Below, in pieces: positions 23,262 through 35,369 of a stretch of 64,000 bases of DNA (position 1 is the first letter of the stretch; each line of letters opens with the position of its first letter). Both the position numbers and the translations under genes were made by a program. Source of the stretch: Parasponia andersonii (lineage: Eukaryota; Streptophyta; Magnoliopsida; Rosales; Cannabaceae). The stretch spans positions 58,499-122,498 of the forward strand of contig JXTB01000315.1 in NCBI GenBank assembly GCA_002914805.1, written 5' to 3'. The notes under the pieces are model-generated. The model was not told the origin of the DNA, ran no database searches, and worked only from the letters and a program-made list of their open reading frames with translations.

Positions 23262-23335
23262 TGGGATTCGAATCTCTCTCCTCCCACATAGTCACTCCTA
23301 AAATCCTAGACTAATTGAGCCTCAATTAGCCATAT
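23262..23335 (-). repeat. Possible tRNA-derived SINE-like fragment
   Basis: On the minus strand GGCTCAATTAGTCTAGG resembles a pol III A box and GATTCGAATCCC about 35 bp later resembles a B box. No tRNA cloverleaf forms, so this is not a tRNA gene. A weak call from two short motifs. Confidence 0.3.
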
Positions 23336-23438
23336 TCTAGCTAGTTATTTTATTTAAAAAAAATAGTAATGGAAAAAGATATACATAAATTCGAGGACGT
23401 ATATTGAAAGCAAAGACATGAAAAATATAAAAACCTTC

Positions 23439-24117
23439 TGTTGACGGAGGTTTTGTCAATAATAAATTTGGGAAAATTGTAAAATGTGACTTATGTGTGA
23501 AAATGGTTAATTAATCAAAACAAACAAAAAGACGATAATTTTATAGTGGTTCAGCTACAAACAAGATGAGTCTACGTCTACTATTTTTTATTATTTTCTG
23601 GAGAATTACAACAGCTCAAAATTACAATGTGTTGTCCGAAAGGAAGAAGCAAGAGTCTAAAAAATTCCCAAAAGATCTAAAAGATCAAAGATCAAAGATA
23701 TCCCCCAAAAAGATCAAAAAAATCCTCTACTGAAACATTAAACTCCCTTTATATAGGTAAGGATAGCTCAATGTTTCCCAATTGTGAGAATGGGTAACTA
23801 TATAATCGGAAAATTCGAGTAACAATATAACTGGGTAACAACTTAAATGAGATGACTGGTCGATATTTAAAGAGAAACTTTTGTTTCCCTTTCTTTGTAA
23901 GTTACCCATTTTGACGAAGTTTAGTCTAGTTTTCTTATCATTCTGGTCGCACTTAACTCGTTCGGAGGATGTCACACTAACTCTTTCGGAGGAGGTCGCA
24001 CTTAACTCTTTCGGAGGAGGTCGCACTTAATCTTACTCATGCAACCTGACACGTTCACTTGGTCAACTTTTCCTTTTTTAGTATTAACGAGCATATAGGA
24101 TTTTAAATCACACAACA
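23439..24117 (-). mobile_element. Solo LTR (679 bp) of the Tat-type family
   Basis: Starts TGTTGACGGAGGTTTTGTCA and ends CACACAACA, aligning with the LTR at 4792-5415. It is flanked by perfect 5-bp direct repeats CCTTC at 23434-23438 and 24118-24122. No internal retroelement sequence adjoins it, so it formed by LTR-LTR recombination. It has a TATA box (23747-23756, minus) and three tandem GGAGGAGGTCGCAC phrases at about 23965-24030, more than in the other LTR. A 99-codon frame inside it is not a gene. Confidence 0.9.
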
Positions 24118-24149
24118 CCTTCTAACATGTTTTTGTCATCCTATTTATG

Positions 24150-24720
24150 GGGCATTATCAATTTTGACCTCTTTTTAAAGTATGTGATGAAAAAAATGAA
24201 CAACATATAAACTATTTACAAAATTAGGATTTTCAATTAATGAGAATTTCAGAATTCTAAAATTATCTCTAACTTAACCATAGTCAAAAATTTTCAACAA
24301 GTTGAAAAAGTCAAAAAATAAAGAAGGCAGCATAAGAAAGATGACTAATTATGTTCGACCGAGGTTGAGATTATTCAACTACAATCAAACGGTAGCTCGA
24401 CTCTAGTTGAAAATTTTCGACTGGGATTGAAAATCTTAAGCTATTAGGTGAAAATCGATTGGGACTGCTAGGAGAGACGACAAAATAAGTTCGACTACAG
24501 TTAAAATTTTTCGACCCTAATCTAACAGAGGATTGAAATCGAGACTGACGGTGATAGCAAGGTGCTGTAGGTAATAGTATAGGCAGAAGTAATTTCGGTT
24601 ATATTAGAATAGACTGTATTTTGAGATTTATTAGGGAATATGGTACCAAGTGATTTTTGATGTATGACATAGCAATAAGGGTTAGTTCTTAAAATATTTA
24701 TAGGTGAATCTATTTTTCAT
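24150..24720. repeat. Dispersed repeat, copy 1
   Basis: The block with TTTTGACCTCTTTTTAAAG, ATTTACAAAATTAGGATTTTC and AATGAGAATTTCAGAATTC matches a block at 36125-36240 with the same order. The middle part is rich in TCGAC phrases. Class unknown. Confidence 0.5.
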
Positions 24721-26020
24721 CATGAGAGAAAAACTTTCAAGTGTAAATTCGGCTATTTATCTTAGCATAAATATTTCTAGGCACTAATCAATAGCCAAAA
24801 CTAACATTTTTTTTTGGATATGTTGATGAGAAGTACTTAATTCTTGAGTTTATGTAAGGTGAAAGGATTTCATTTATATGTACGTAGCTAACCTTTAAAA
24901 CATTTCTAGTGCATTAATTAACATATTCGTTTTAAATAATCTCCAAACATGCATAAAAACAACTATTTTTGCCAGCTAGTACTGACTCAATGGACCCCTT
25001 TTTCTCTTTGCCTGTTGTGTGGTACATAATAAGTTTTGGGAGAGAAAAGAAAAAGGGAAAATAATTAGAAGAAAAATTAATTACTAGCTTGGCAACTTAT
25101 TTTTAAGTGAAATAAATAATAAAAATGCTCCAAAAAAGATAAAAGTATCGACAAGGAATTTCTAAATATTAGACAGATTACAAAGTAAACATAAACATAA
25201 CATTTAATCCACATAAACATAACATTTAATCCACAGAGGGAATGAATGGAAAAAGAAAAAGAAATAAGAAGTAATAAATGGAAAAGACTAGAATTTCCTT
25301 TTATGCATTTTTAATTAAATATCAGTTTATTTAAAATACATATTAAAAATACATAAAAGAAAAATAAACACGCCGGATTCGATCGACCAGGACCATTTGT
25401 GCTAGGGGAATAACCTAAGAATGTTCTCGAGGGGGAGGGGGTAGATACGATCTTTTATTAGGGACTCGAGTAGATAGCCTTAGCCACGTGTATCGGGTGA
25501 CTTGTAAAAAACATACCATTCATAAAGCTTGATGAATTATTCCATTCTCATGGACCAAAGTGTCTTTTGTTTTTGTTTTCGCTTTTTTTTTTTTTTCTTT
25601 CTCTTTGAATTATTATCCCTTTCTCATGGGCCAAGTGTGATTTGATTTTGTTTTCGTTTTTTTTTTTTCATTATCATTTTTGCTGAAATAGGGATGGACC
25701 AAGCATTGGATTGAGACAAAAAACCTGAGTCGACACTCAATGGAAGACCGGGTCTACGTAGCTAGAATTTAAGTGAACCAACCATGCTACCAATATGGCT
25801 ATTTGCTATTGTTGTCTGTGACTAGCTACATTATTCAAGTAAGCTAGAAGAGAAGTGTAAATGTTTTTGAATCTCTAGATTTTTATCAGAGGTTTTTTCC
25901 TTTTTTTTTTTTCTTGGGAGTACAATTTTTTTTTTAAAAATATGATATAAACTAAGGTTAAAAGGGATTGATAGTTATTAATTTTATCTAATTGAGAAGT
26001 CAACGTGATTGAAAATAATA
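24721..26020. other. Intergenic, no gene seen
   Basis: AT-rich. A doubled phrase CATAAACATAACATTTAATC lies at about 25190-25230, and a T-rich phrase with CTCATGG(A/G)CCAA(G) is doubled at about 25547-25670. No gene. Confidence 0.6.
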
Positions 26021-26028
26021 ATTGAAAG

Positions 26029-26596
26029 TAAGGTTGACGATTTTCTATACAACACGACAATACGACTCGAAAACAATACGAAATAAACGGATTTGGGTGA
26101 TCCATTTAGTCTTCGTGTCAATTTCGGATTGACATGTGTAATACGTATAATAAACGGGTGAATTTCGGGTCAACCCACTTAACCCGAAAATGATCCGTAT
26201 AATCCGTTTAATTAAACGTGTCATTTTTGTATCGTGTTAACACGACACTAATACGACATATTTATTAATATTTTAACATATTAAACATGATTTTAATTAA
26301 TTCTAAGCATATTTATAGAAGTAAAATTAAATTAAGTAGTGTATAATCATATTATATTAGAATAATCGTATCAATTTTGAATGATCGTGTCAGAAGAGTC
26401 ATAATATGATACATGACATATTTATTAAACGAGTCATATGTGTCGTGTTGTGTTACACATTCATTAATCGTATCGTATTCGGGTTTAAATTTTTGACACG
26501 TTTATTAATCGTGTCGTATTCAGATTATATATTATCGTATCATGTCATAATCGTGTCGACCCGAATACGACACGATAACATAAATTGCCAGTTCTA
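26029..26596. mobile_element. hAT-like MITE (568 bp)
   Basis: Flanked by ATTGAAAG (26021-26028) and ATTGAAAA (26597-26604), an 8-bp target duplication with one mismatch, as hAT elements make. Ends are inverted and imperfect (TAAGGTTGACGA versus TAGAACTGGCAA, differing only by transitions). The interior is filled with ACACGAC, CGTGTCGTATTCGGGT and AACCCGAAA phrases, typical of a widespread plant repeat. No coding capacity. Confidence 0.75.
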
Positions 26597-26696
26597 ATTG
26601 AAAACAAAAGTCTTTACTGAAGTGCCAAATACATTTATGCATAACAAAAGACAATTACTATACTTTAATATGTACCTACATAGGATACACTTGTTT

Positions 26697-26698
26697 AT

Positions 26699-26734
<36 letters not shown>

Positions 26735-26736
26735 TC
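26697..26736. repeat. (AT)n plus (TC)n microsatellite
   Basis: About fifteen AT units followed by GTCTCTCTCTCTC. Confidence 0.9.
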
Positions 26737-26909
26737 TCTCTCTGATAAATGAGTTTGATATTAAAGTACTGAAAAATGTTAGAACTCATAAGAATGAGTA
26801 TACTAGAAAAAAATTATTCACTAAATAGTAATAAGTTAGTAAGTTGGCACATCGATCAAATTATTTTTTTTTTTAGATAACTTATCAAGATGTGTAGCAT
26901 TTCACTTAT

Positions 26910-27071
26910 ATATTTATATGGTGTTTTTTCTTTTTTAAGGTTCAATCAATGTTATTATGTAATTGTCAGGAGTTGAAAAAATAAATTAATATATTTATAT
27001 GGTGCTTTTTCTTTTTTAAGGTTCAATCAATGTTATTATGTAATTGTTAGGAGTTGAAAAAATAAATTAAG
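26910..27071. repeat. 81-bp tandem duplication
   Basis: Two adjacent, nearly identical copies starting ATATTTATATGGTG and ending GAAAAAATAAATTA, at 26910-26990 and 26991-27071. Only two or three differences, so recent. Confidence 0.9.
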
Positions 27072-27087
27072 CATCATGTAGAATTAA

Positions 27088-27751
27088 AGTGTTGTTTGAT
27101 TGGTAGTAATAAAATGGAATATAATGACTTTCCATTGTTTAATTTCACTTTTTATTTATGAATTGTCTTTACAATATAATGACTATTTTATCAAATAAAA
27201 GAATTAGAATTACACTTGAAAATGGATATAAAGGTCATTTTTTGGCTAAATTAATCACTTTTTCTCTTTTTGCCCCTCATTTAATATGTTTTGTCTTCTT
27301 ATCATCATCTTCTTCATCATATCTATGATTAAATCAACTGTAAAACTTGCATCTATACAACTTGCATCTATATGTATGACTAGACCACTTACATATCATC
27401 TTCTTCCTCGTATCATGCAATTAGTATATTTTGTGTTTTCGAATATACATTTTATATATGTTATATTTATATGGTAAATAATAAGAAGCAATTATTAAAA
27501 TATTAATTTTATTACCACAAAAAATTTAATCTATTTTTTATATTTAATAATTTAATCTATTTAATCATTACCATAAGTATTTACTTCAAAGTCAGGAATA
27601 TATTAATCAAAGTACAGTTAATTTCATTACATTAGATGGTTAATTTCAAAATTTCAACCAAACAAAATAATCATATTTTTTTCCTTTCCTTTCTTATTCT
27701 TATTACAATTACCATTTCATTTAATTTTATTCTACCTAACCAAACGATACC
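27088..27751. mobile_element. Harbinger/Tourist-like MITE (664 bp), tentative
   Basis: Inverted ends AGTGTTGTTTGATTGG-TAGTAATAAAAT and, inward from the right, GGTATCGTTTGGTTAGGTAG then AATAAAAT. Flanked by TAA on both sides (27085-27087 and 27752-27754), the 3-bp target of PIF/Harbinger elements. TAA is common in AT-rich DNA, so the class is uncertain. Confidence 0.5.
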
Positions 27752-27754
27752 TAA

Positions 27755-30299
27755 CTTCCTTAACTTTAAAGTACATTAATATATCCAAATAACCAAAAAA
27801 AAAAAAAACGAAATGAAATAAAAAATGGATCACAAAAGAGGAAAAGAAATAAATTGAAGTACATTGAACCTGGATCTATATTTGATAAAGCAATTTTTCC
27901 ACTTTGAAAACTTGTTAAAATAAAATGTTGATAGATAATAAAAAGAAAAAGACTATATAGGTTCTTAATATATTGTTATTTTTGCACTTTTCCTCTCCTT
28001 CTAGGAAGTATCCCTATGAATTATGATGCCATTGCATTCAAAAATGAAAAAGATAGACACTTGGTAACTTAAATTGTGGACGCGTGTTGTTTCTTTTTTT
28101 ATTTTTTATTTTTTTTTGTTAAGAGAACGATATTTTTTTTTTTTGGCTTGGACTAATCCAACTCATGTTGGACTCTCAAATCTCAATGCCGTATATGCTC
28201 TTTTGCCTTTTGAATCCTGACAAGCCCGACCATCTCCTTCTAGTTTTCTTAATTTCTTCCTTTCTATTCGCTTTGTTTCCATTTCTTTGCAAGTCTTCGC
28301 TTCAAACTAAATTGTAAAAGTTCATTTTCACACAATACAGAAGAAGAAAATTTGATTTTAGCTTGCTGTTTAATTAATAATTATAGTCTTTTTCTACCCG
28401 AAAATACATCATAATTTTGGTAGCTGTTTTCTCAATTCCATTAATGTTTCTAGAAACGTCTGCTACGTTTGATTAACACTAAATTAATTGACTCTGATAG
28501 GATAGATAGGTACAGGTACAACTTTTTTTATTGAAAGGAGGTACAGGTACAACCTAGTCATGGATTTTCGTTTTCCTTCCAAAAGTGAGTTACGTGTCAA
28601 CATTTTATTGGAGACCAAGGATATGAGAATAATTTGACTAGAATCATTATACTTTATTTTCCTTTTTTTTTTTTGAGTAAACTAGAATAATATATGTCTC
28701 TCTTATTTTTTATTTTTTCTTTAACATATAATAATAAATATATTGTTAGATTAATATTAAAAAAAAAAAAGAGAAAAATGGCTTCGATTCTCTCGTACTC
28801 TTCAAAGAAGGTTTTTCACACAACCTACGTGGTATATGTCTCTTTTACTAGTTACTAAAATTCATCCTCTTTTAGTTATATATTATGTTTATGGGGATTA
28901 TCAATCAAGAATACGTAGGTTTGATTTTATTAGTTTCATTCCATGGAGCAGAATGGGTAGGTATAGTCTTGGTCAAACTGAAGGGAAAAGTTTTAGTTCT
29001 TACTACTTTTAATTTATTTATTTTTTCGAAAATTAGTATTAACATTGTGCGTGGGTTTATTTGTTTTTTAAAAACTTATTGTTAAACCTGTGCGTAGGTA
29101 AATGAGAAACATTGTACCATTGTCCTTTTCATGTAGTATGAAAGGTTTCAAGAAATGCGTAAGTAATGATGCGTGCAAAGCTTAATTATTAAAAAAAATT
29201 TAACTTGGTATTGCTTATAAAGATTAAAAAGCACTTGGATTTGTTCTATCTTCGTTCACGCGAAAAACGCATGTTGTTGTGTTAATGTTATTCATCAAGC
29301 AATCAAAGCCCTTTACCTAACAATAATTTACTACTTCATTAAGATATAATCACGCATACCTAATTCATATTCTTTTTGGATTTATACTCGAAGATTACTT
29401 AAAATAGTAGAACGCTGCTTTATCCGTGGATTATGCTTTTTTGGTTTAATTAGATTTTGCTTTTACAATAAAACAAAAAATATAAATTTAATAAACATTT
29501 AAGGGTGGTTTTTTTAAAAATTTTTAAAAAAGTGATAGAAATGATAATAAGATGTTAACATAAACATATAATTTTTGGATTTTATAAATTGATTATACGA
29601 TCCTTTATTAATTTTAAACTTGAAAAGTCACTTTTACGTTCTTATCATACTCTTGAATAAATTTATAAACACACATATGAGTAGCTTTAAGCCATTTATG
29701 ATCGCAATCTTCTGCGGCCAAACAAGTGAGAGTAATATATAGTACTTAGGTATTAGTTTATGAAACAAAATAATTAATTACTCAAAAGATGTGGCAGCAA
29801 CGGTCAAACTGTGATGATATCTACAAATAATATTGTTTGTTATGATAATTATATACAATGATCTTTTCTTTTGATCTGCTTATGGGATTTATTCAATTCT
29901 AGTTCTTTTTTTAATGGAAAAAAATATTACTTGCTTTCCATATATATATATATATCATTAATTGGTCTTGGGTAGAAAAAATTTCTGATTCCGTATTCTT
30001 TTCTTTCTTTCCTGCTAGACATTTCCTTTTGATTATGGGGTAAAAACATTCCTCAAAAGATAATCCTTGCCTCATTTGTCGAATTCAAGAGAGCCACGAC
30101 ACGAATATGCCAATTAAACTAAGTTATAAGGGTCGTTATTTACTTTTTTATTGAAGAAAACACAATAATGATCAAAATAACAAATCAGAGCTTATTCTTT
30201 TTAAAACCTTTTAATATAAAGAACTGATTTCACAGAGAGATTTTTCTTTGCCAATAATAATAGCATATGTTATATTAAAACAACTATAAAGTTTTCTTG
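27755..30299. other. Intergenic, no gene seen
   Basis: AT-rich with long T runs at 28090-28145 and 28660. A somewhat less AT-rich stretch at 28140-28310 has no reading frame of note. Confidence 0.6.
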
Positions 30300-30720
30300 A
30301 GCGTAACGTAAATTTGACAGTGGGAAACATGATTGGATTTTCGGATTACCCCTATCATCAAACGACAGAATTTGACATTATAAACTTTGGAAACGAAAGT
30401 GACAGACAAAGATTTTCTTCCCAACGGCCTAAAACTGCCGCCACACCAGTCAACCGTTGCTCTCTTGACACGTCAGGAACATCTATAGTCATAATGATTA
30501 TAAACGACATCAAATGTTCCGCAAAAACGTGTTAAAACTTTCGGTGTTCGCCACCCATACGATGCCGCGTGGACAACGACGCCGCGCTTTGACGCACCTT
30601 AAAAAAAAAAAAAAAGAGCAGCAGCATGCCTAACCGACACTTGGACTAACGGTCAAAAGGTGAACCGACCTCGCCATCTCTCCTTGTCATGACAGATCGA
30701 TACATATATATCCTAATAAA
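30300..30720 (+). promoter_or_regulatory. GC-richer promoter-like island without a visible gene
   Basis: The segment stands out by base composition. It holds two DRE/CRT cores ACCGAC (30633-30638 and 30664-30669), several TTGAC W-box cores, ACACGTCAGG at about 30468, GCCGCG phrases at about 30562-30586, and a TATA-like ACATATATATCC (30702-30712). These are clustered stress-type motifs. A 73-codon frame at 30314-30535 is unrecognised. No coding exon is apparent on either side, so an actual promoter function is only a suggestion. Confidence 0.3.
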
Positions 30721-30810
30721 GAGAGTCCTAATTGACCTTCCTTAGAAGACCTAATACTATTATTGCCTTTTACCGGCTCGATATTTTTATGTGATTAAGA
30801 CAAGGAATTT

Positions 30811-30831
30811 TTCTTGGAAACGTTCCAAGAA
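30811..30831. other. Perfect 21-bp inverted repeat
   Basis: TTCTTGGAA, spacer ACG, TTCCAAGAA. It resembles a heat-shock element but has three-base spacing between the TTC and GAA blocks where two is canonical. Confidence 0.4.
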
Positions 30832-31960
30832 TAAAAAGGAATTTATTTGTGGGGTTGGGGGGCAACCTATACAATATTTTGCTTGCTTGGTGGAGAAGTT
30901 GATGTATTGGAGTTGCTCCAATGCTCATCTAGTTTAGAAAGATTTTTCTTTTTTTGTTTTTTTCCGAATTAGATCTTTCCAACCAACTAATTCAAAGTAT
31001 ATGGGTCAAATTTGAATTAGCGCTTCTCCAATACTTAAGAAAAGTTTGAATCGATGTAAAGAGATTACTGTGCAAAATAAGAGACTAGAATTTACATGGG
31101 TTTTAGAGAGAGTAGTAGATTGAATAAGCATTTTTAGACCACTTTGAAAAATCTAAATCGATCTAGTGACTATCATGTGTACATCGAGGTCGAAATTTAC
31201 GAGGTTTTAGATAATATTAGTTGATAATGAATGCAATAGTTTACATGGTGAAAAAGATAAATAAAAATGCAGATAACCTTGGTGAAAAATGTAAAGACCA
31301 CCCCCCCCTTCCCCGGCGGATTGGGTTGATTTTTTGTTTTTTAACCCTTAACTTTGTTGGAAAGTTTTTAATGTCACATTGTTAACATTGCAAATAAATC
31401 AAAGTCTGATTCATATAGAAGTTGATTGGAGGCAAGGTTAGAATCATTGGCAATTAAAGTGAAGTTTGAGGAACCGTTAGAAAATATGATAAAACTGGTT
31501 TGTGAATGGGTTGAATAATTATTTGACTATTTTTTGGCCCAAATCAAAAATTTATAACTAAATGACCTACTTATTTAATGACAAAAAAAAAATATAACAT
31601 ATTCCACCCAACCGAAGCTTTAAATAAATAAACATTTAACTATAACTATTAAAGTATAAGCATTTACTTAAATCAATTTAAAAAATTATCATCCATCTAG
31701 TTTTTTCTTTGTTTTGTAGTTTTGTGTTTGTTTGTGAATTGGAAATTTGGAACGATGTTTTGTTTGTTTTGTGTCTGTTTGTGAATTGGAAATTTGGAAT
31801 GCTGGGAGAGATTGTTTGAACTCTGGAACATTGCCACAATTGCTGGTTGAGCTATCTCATTGAGCTTAAGCCTTAAGTAGTGGTAACTTGCTTAACCCCG
31901 GTCCACCTTAGACCATTGGACTCATATTGTACGATATGTTGGACCCAAACTATACAGAGT
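30832..31960. other. Intergenic, no gene seen
   Basis: AT-rich. A doubled phrase TTTGTGAATTGGAAATTTGG with a GTGT(T/C)TG lead lies at about 31725-31800. Confidence 0.6.
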
Positions 31961-31964
31961 ACGC

Positions 31965-32360
31965 CTAGTACCCGTTTTTCAAAACTTTTTTTCATAAATA
32001 TTAATTTTTCTTTCAAAATTACCCATTTTATGGCCCTCGTTTCATACAAAATATGAGTAATCCAAAGTTACAATTTAAACTTTATCTATGAGGTACACAT
32101 TTTATGTGCAAAATATGAATGATATACATTTTAAAATGTGTGCCAATTTTGAGTACAAGTTTTATTCATGAAAGGTAGATCACAGTATATATTTAATGCA
32201 TAAAATGTATATCGTGATATACATTTCATGTGTAAAACAGTGGTCGTCTATATTTCTCCAAAAAAATTGTATAAAAGCAGATATTTATGAAATGAAAGTA
32301 AAAATAGATATTTATGAAAATATGAATTTAAAATGGGTATTTATGAATTTTTCCTAGGCC
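31965..32360 (+). repeat. Dispersed repeat family with inverted partner at 49.5-49.9 kb, copy 1
   Basis: Shares, in order and in opposite orientation with 49495-49862, blocks such as GAGGTACAC(A/G)TTTTATGTG, TTTTAAAATGTGTG(C/T)CAATT, TTTTATTCATGAAA and TATTTCTCCAAAAAA. No target duplication recognised. Confidence 0.6.
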
Positions 32361-32584
32361 TTCCAATAACGATATTGAACTCTTATAGTGGACAAGATGC
32401 ACTATTTGACGTTATTAAACCTGGCGATTTGGACCCCGAGTACTAATTTGGGCCAAAATATTTTTTTTTTCACTCTATATTTATTACAACCTTCTTAGAA
32501 CTAGTCATAAAATTTAAGTAACTCTTTACGGCAGAGTAGTCATAAAGAATAATAAAAATTGTCCTAAAAATGTCATTTAGTCCA

Positions 32585-32880
32585 ATATCCTAGATCTGTT
32601 GTACAAACCAACTCACCCTCTAGGCTCCAACCATAGCTTTTCTTTGGTTCTCACTAATTTTTTGGAGAGAAATGGATGCGACGGAGGTTTTTGCATTCAA
32701 ATGAAATTATGACTAGTCTTAAAATTTCGGGAGGATATGGATAGGACTAATTTGGCTAAAATGACTTTTGTAATTTTTTTTTTCAGGGGATTGTGATTGT
32801 TTTTTGGAATGACACTTTTAGGAGCGAAAAAACTCCTAGATGTGTTGCACAAACCAACTAGTGCTCTAGGCTCCAGTAAA
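32585..32880. repeat. Direct repeat of a ~42-bp phrase, 246 bp apart
   Basis: CCTAGAT(C/G)TGTTG(T/C)ACAAACCAACT ending CTCTAGGCTCCA occurs at about 32588 and 32834. Confidence 0.6.
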
Positions 32881-33005
32881 CTAGTGGTGTACAGCTTGAT
32901 TGAGAAAAAAAATTGGGGGAGCAGTTTGCATTAAAAATTAGAGTTGTAAACTACTTGGTTACTTTATGTTAATAAGTTAGTTTATAATTTTATCTAATTT
33001 AGCAT

Positions 33006-33741
33006 GGGTGGCTCTATTGCTACCTCTCTTTTTTTTTTTTCTTCCTTTCACTCTTTTAATTGACTAGTTATTTACTAAAATATCTCTTTATAAATTAACA
33101 TAAACACTCTTTTATATTAATACACAGTAAAACTTAATTTCTTTAGCACACCTCCCAAATAACACACCCTCAAACACACTCTCATGTTTTTTAAAAAGTA
33201 GAGATGAAGCATATAAACAATTTTCTGTCAGAAAAAGAGCAATAAAAAAAGGTGAAGAAAAAACTGTCAAATGTAGTAGAGGCTTCTGCATATCCTCTTT
33301 TAACAGCCTCCTTCATTTGAACCTGAAAAGATTTTTCAGCCCATTATTCATATTTGGGCAATTATCACAAACACTTAGTGAGCAATAATGTATCTCCACA
33401 TTTTAAAAAAAAAATCAAAACTTTGTACAGCTTTACGAGCACAATATGCCCAAAATGGAGAGAACGCTATGCAAATCATAGTCACCATTTCGAACAACAA
33501 TACCAGATGGCATTTCTTCTGGGGAAAAAAAATTAAAGTTCGAACTCACAAATTGTATACTTTGGTAGATATATGGGGTTAGTGGAGAAATGTTCTTATT
33601 TTTTTTTTTTTTCAGTTAAGAGGTAATTTTGTACTTAAAAGGAATTTACAAGGGATGTTAGAAGAAATTTTTAAATCTCTAGGGAGTTTAATTAGAAAAA
33701 GAGTGACAGGAAAAAACAAACTAGTGATAATAGAGCCATCC
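33006..33741. mobile_element. Mutator-like MITE, family 1, copy B (736 bp)
   Basis: Ends GGGTGGCTCTATTGCTACC and, inward from the right, GGATGGCTCTATTATCAC. Flanks ATTTAGCAT (32997-33005) and ATTTAGTAC (33742-33750) form a 9-bp duplication with two mismatches. Small internal frames are not genes. Confidence 0.65.
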
Positions 33742-33750
33742 ATTTAGTAC

Positions 33751-35160
33751 TTATCAAAGAAAAAAAAATATCGGAATTTTTCCTTAAATTCAACCACTCC
33801 GCTGTATTTCCACGGAGTATTTCTCCTGAAAATTTGAAAAACTTGACTAGTTATTCAACATGGGAATTTAGACAAGCATTATGTTTTTAAAGTAAGAGAT
33901 ATTATAAAGAAACAAATAAACAAAGTCTAGATATTCTTTCTTTTAGATTTTGAAAAATTAGCAGCCATCCCACCGGTTATTTTTTTAATATATATATAAA
34001 AAAAACATTAGGTATGGTATTTGAACTTTAACCTTGACAATGAAAATAAGTGGTTATCAATTACGCATAGCATGCAACTATTTATAGCATGCAACTATTT
34101 TATCATTGCTATTATTAGTGCATTTTTTGTCGAAGCACTAACTTTGCATACCTTGAACCCTAAATCGAAAATGAAAATCTTTATCAGTGAAGTCGAGTTC
34201 AAACAAATGATTTGCATAGAGTAAAGCACAATGGTCTAATGAACTAAGATGACGGTACTAATGTAATACTTACATTCTCCGATACTCAAATCAATAGTAG
34301 GTCAAGGTGGCGCTAATAAAGAGAAAAGAGAATGTCAAAAGAGAAAAGAAGAATGTTATCAAGATATAAGATTTCCTAGAGTGTGATAAGTGGTTTACTC
34401 TAATCATTGGGAAACGATGCATATACGGAGGTATGATGGTCGCCCTTAATGTAGGAGCAGTCGACATATGTCAATTCATATTGGTGCCATGTGGATGCGT
34501 TAGACAATCATTCAAAAATGATTTTAACAAGTGATTGATTATGACTTTGTTGAATCAAATTATTCATGTGCACATATTGTCTTTGCTCTACTTGGGAATG
34601 CCGGGAGACACGAGTAGACCATAATTGTTTTCTTGTAATTAGGTTGTCCGAAACACTTGGAAGCGTTGCCAGTTGTTATTGGTTGCTTGTAATTGAGCTT
34701 GACTTTGAAAGAGATATCAAGTCGATTGTAATTGGTTTCTTGTAATTAGTTTTGGTTTCGACATACTTGGAGGTGCTAAGATGATCATAATTCTTTTCTT
34801 CTGTCTTTGTCTTTGAGTCGTATCTTCTCCTTTAGTTGAGTTTTATAGTAAAAATAACGAGATCATTTGCAAAGTAAGATATGTTTTAGTTAGGTTTAGA
34901 AATGTCTACTATGCGAAACTTGCTATGGTTGAGTTGGTAATCATCGATCCCTACCCAACTACAACTTTCCGTATTTTGCCGCTCCATACTAGACCACCAA
35001 TTTGTTGTTAGAAAATTACCTCCAACCGTTATAATATTTGAAAACATTTATAACTAATAAAAGTGTTAGACCTATACGTAAATTATGTGATCAATCGTAC
35101 ACCTCTATTAATATGTAATACTAACTATTATATGTGCTTGGTAGAACACTATTCTAAATA
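33751..35160. other. Intergenic; less AT-rich unresolved segment at 34.2-35.0 kb
   Basis: The stretch 34230-35010 is less AT-rich than its neighbours and has repeated TTGTAATT(A/G)G and CTTGGA(A/G)G(C/T)G phrases and ends near CCATACTAGACCACC. It has no open frame. It might be an LTR or a decayed gene; I could not classify it. Confidence 0.4.
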
Positions 35161-35369
35161 GGGACTAATCCAATTTTTTTTACCTTATTTATAGGTGTTA
35201 TTTTTCTTAAAATAAAATTCATTTTATACGTCTTTTTTATGGTAAAAAATAAAGAAAGAAAAATTATTAAATAGTGTGAATTTATTAATTTTTTTAACTA
35301 TTTAAATCATTATAATGGTTAGATAGATGATAATCCAACAATTAAAAAAAATACTTATTAAGTTGCACC
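35161..35369. mobile_element. MITE, family 2, copy F (about 209 bp)
   Basis: Starts GGGACTAATCCAATTTTTTT then ACCTTATTTATAGGTGTTA; the right end read inward is GGTGCAACTTAATAAGTATT with a T run. No clear target duplication. Confidence 0.5.

Noticed and set aside
23262..23335. tRNA gene
   Set aside because: Only A- and B-box-like motifs; no acceptor, D or anticodon stems. Kept as a weak SINE-like call.
23727..24026. 99-codon minus-strand frame in the solo LTR
   Set aside because: LTR sequence with tandem phrases; similar frame is not conserved in the LTR at 4792-5415.
30811..30831. Heat-shock element
   Set aside because: Blocks are three bases apart rather than two, so it does not meet the HSE rule.
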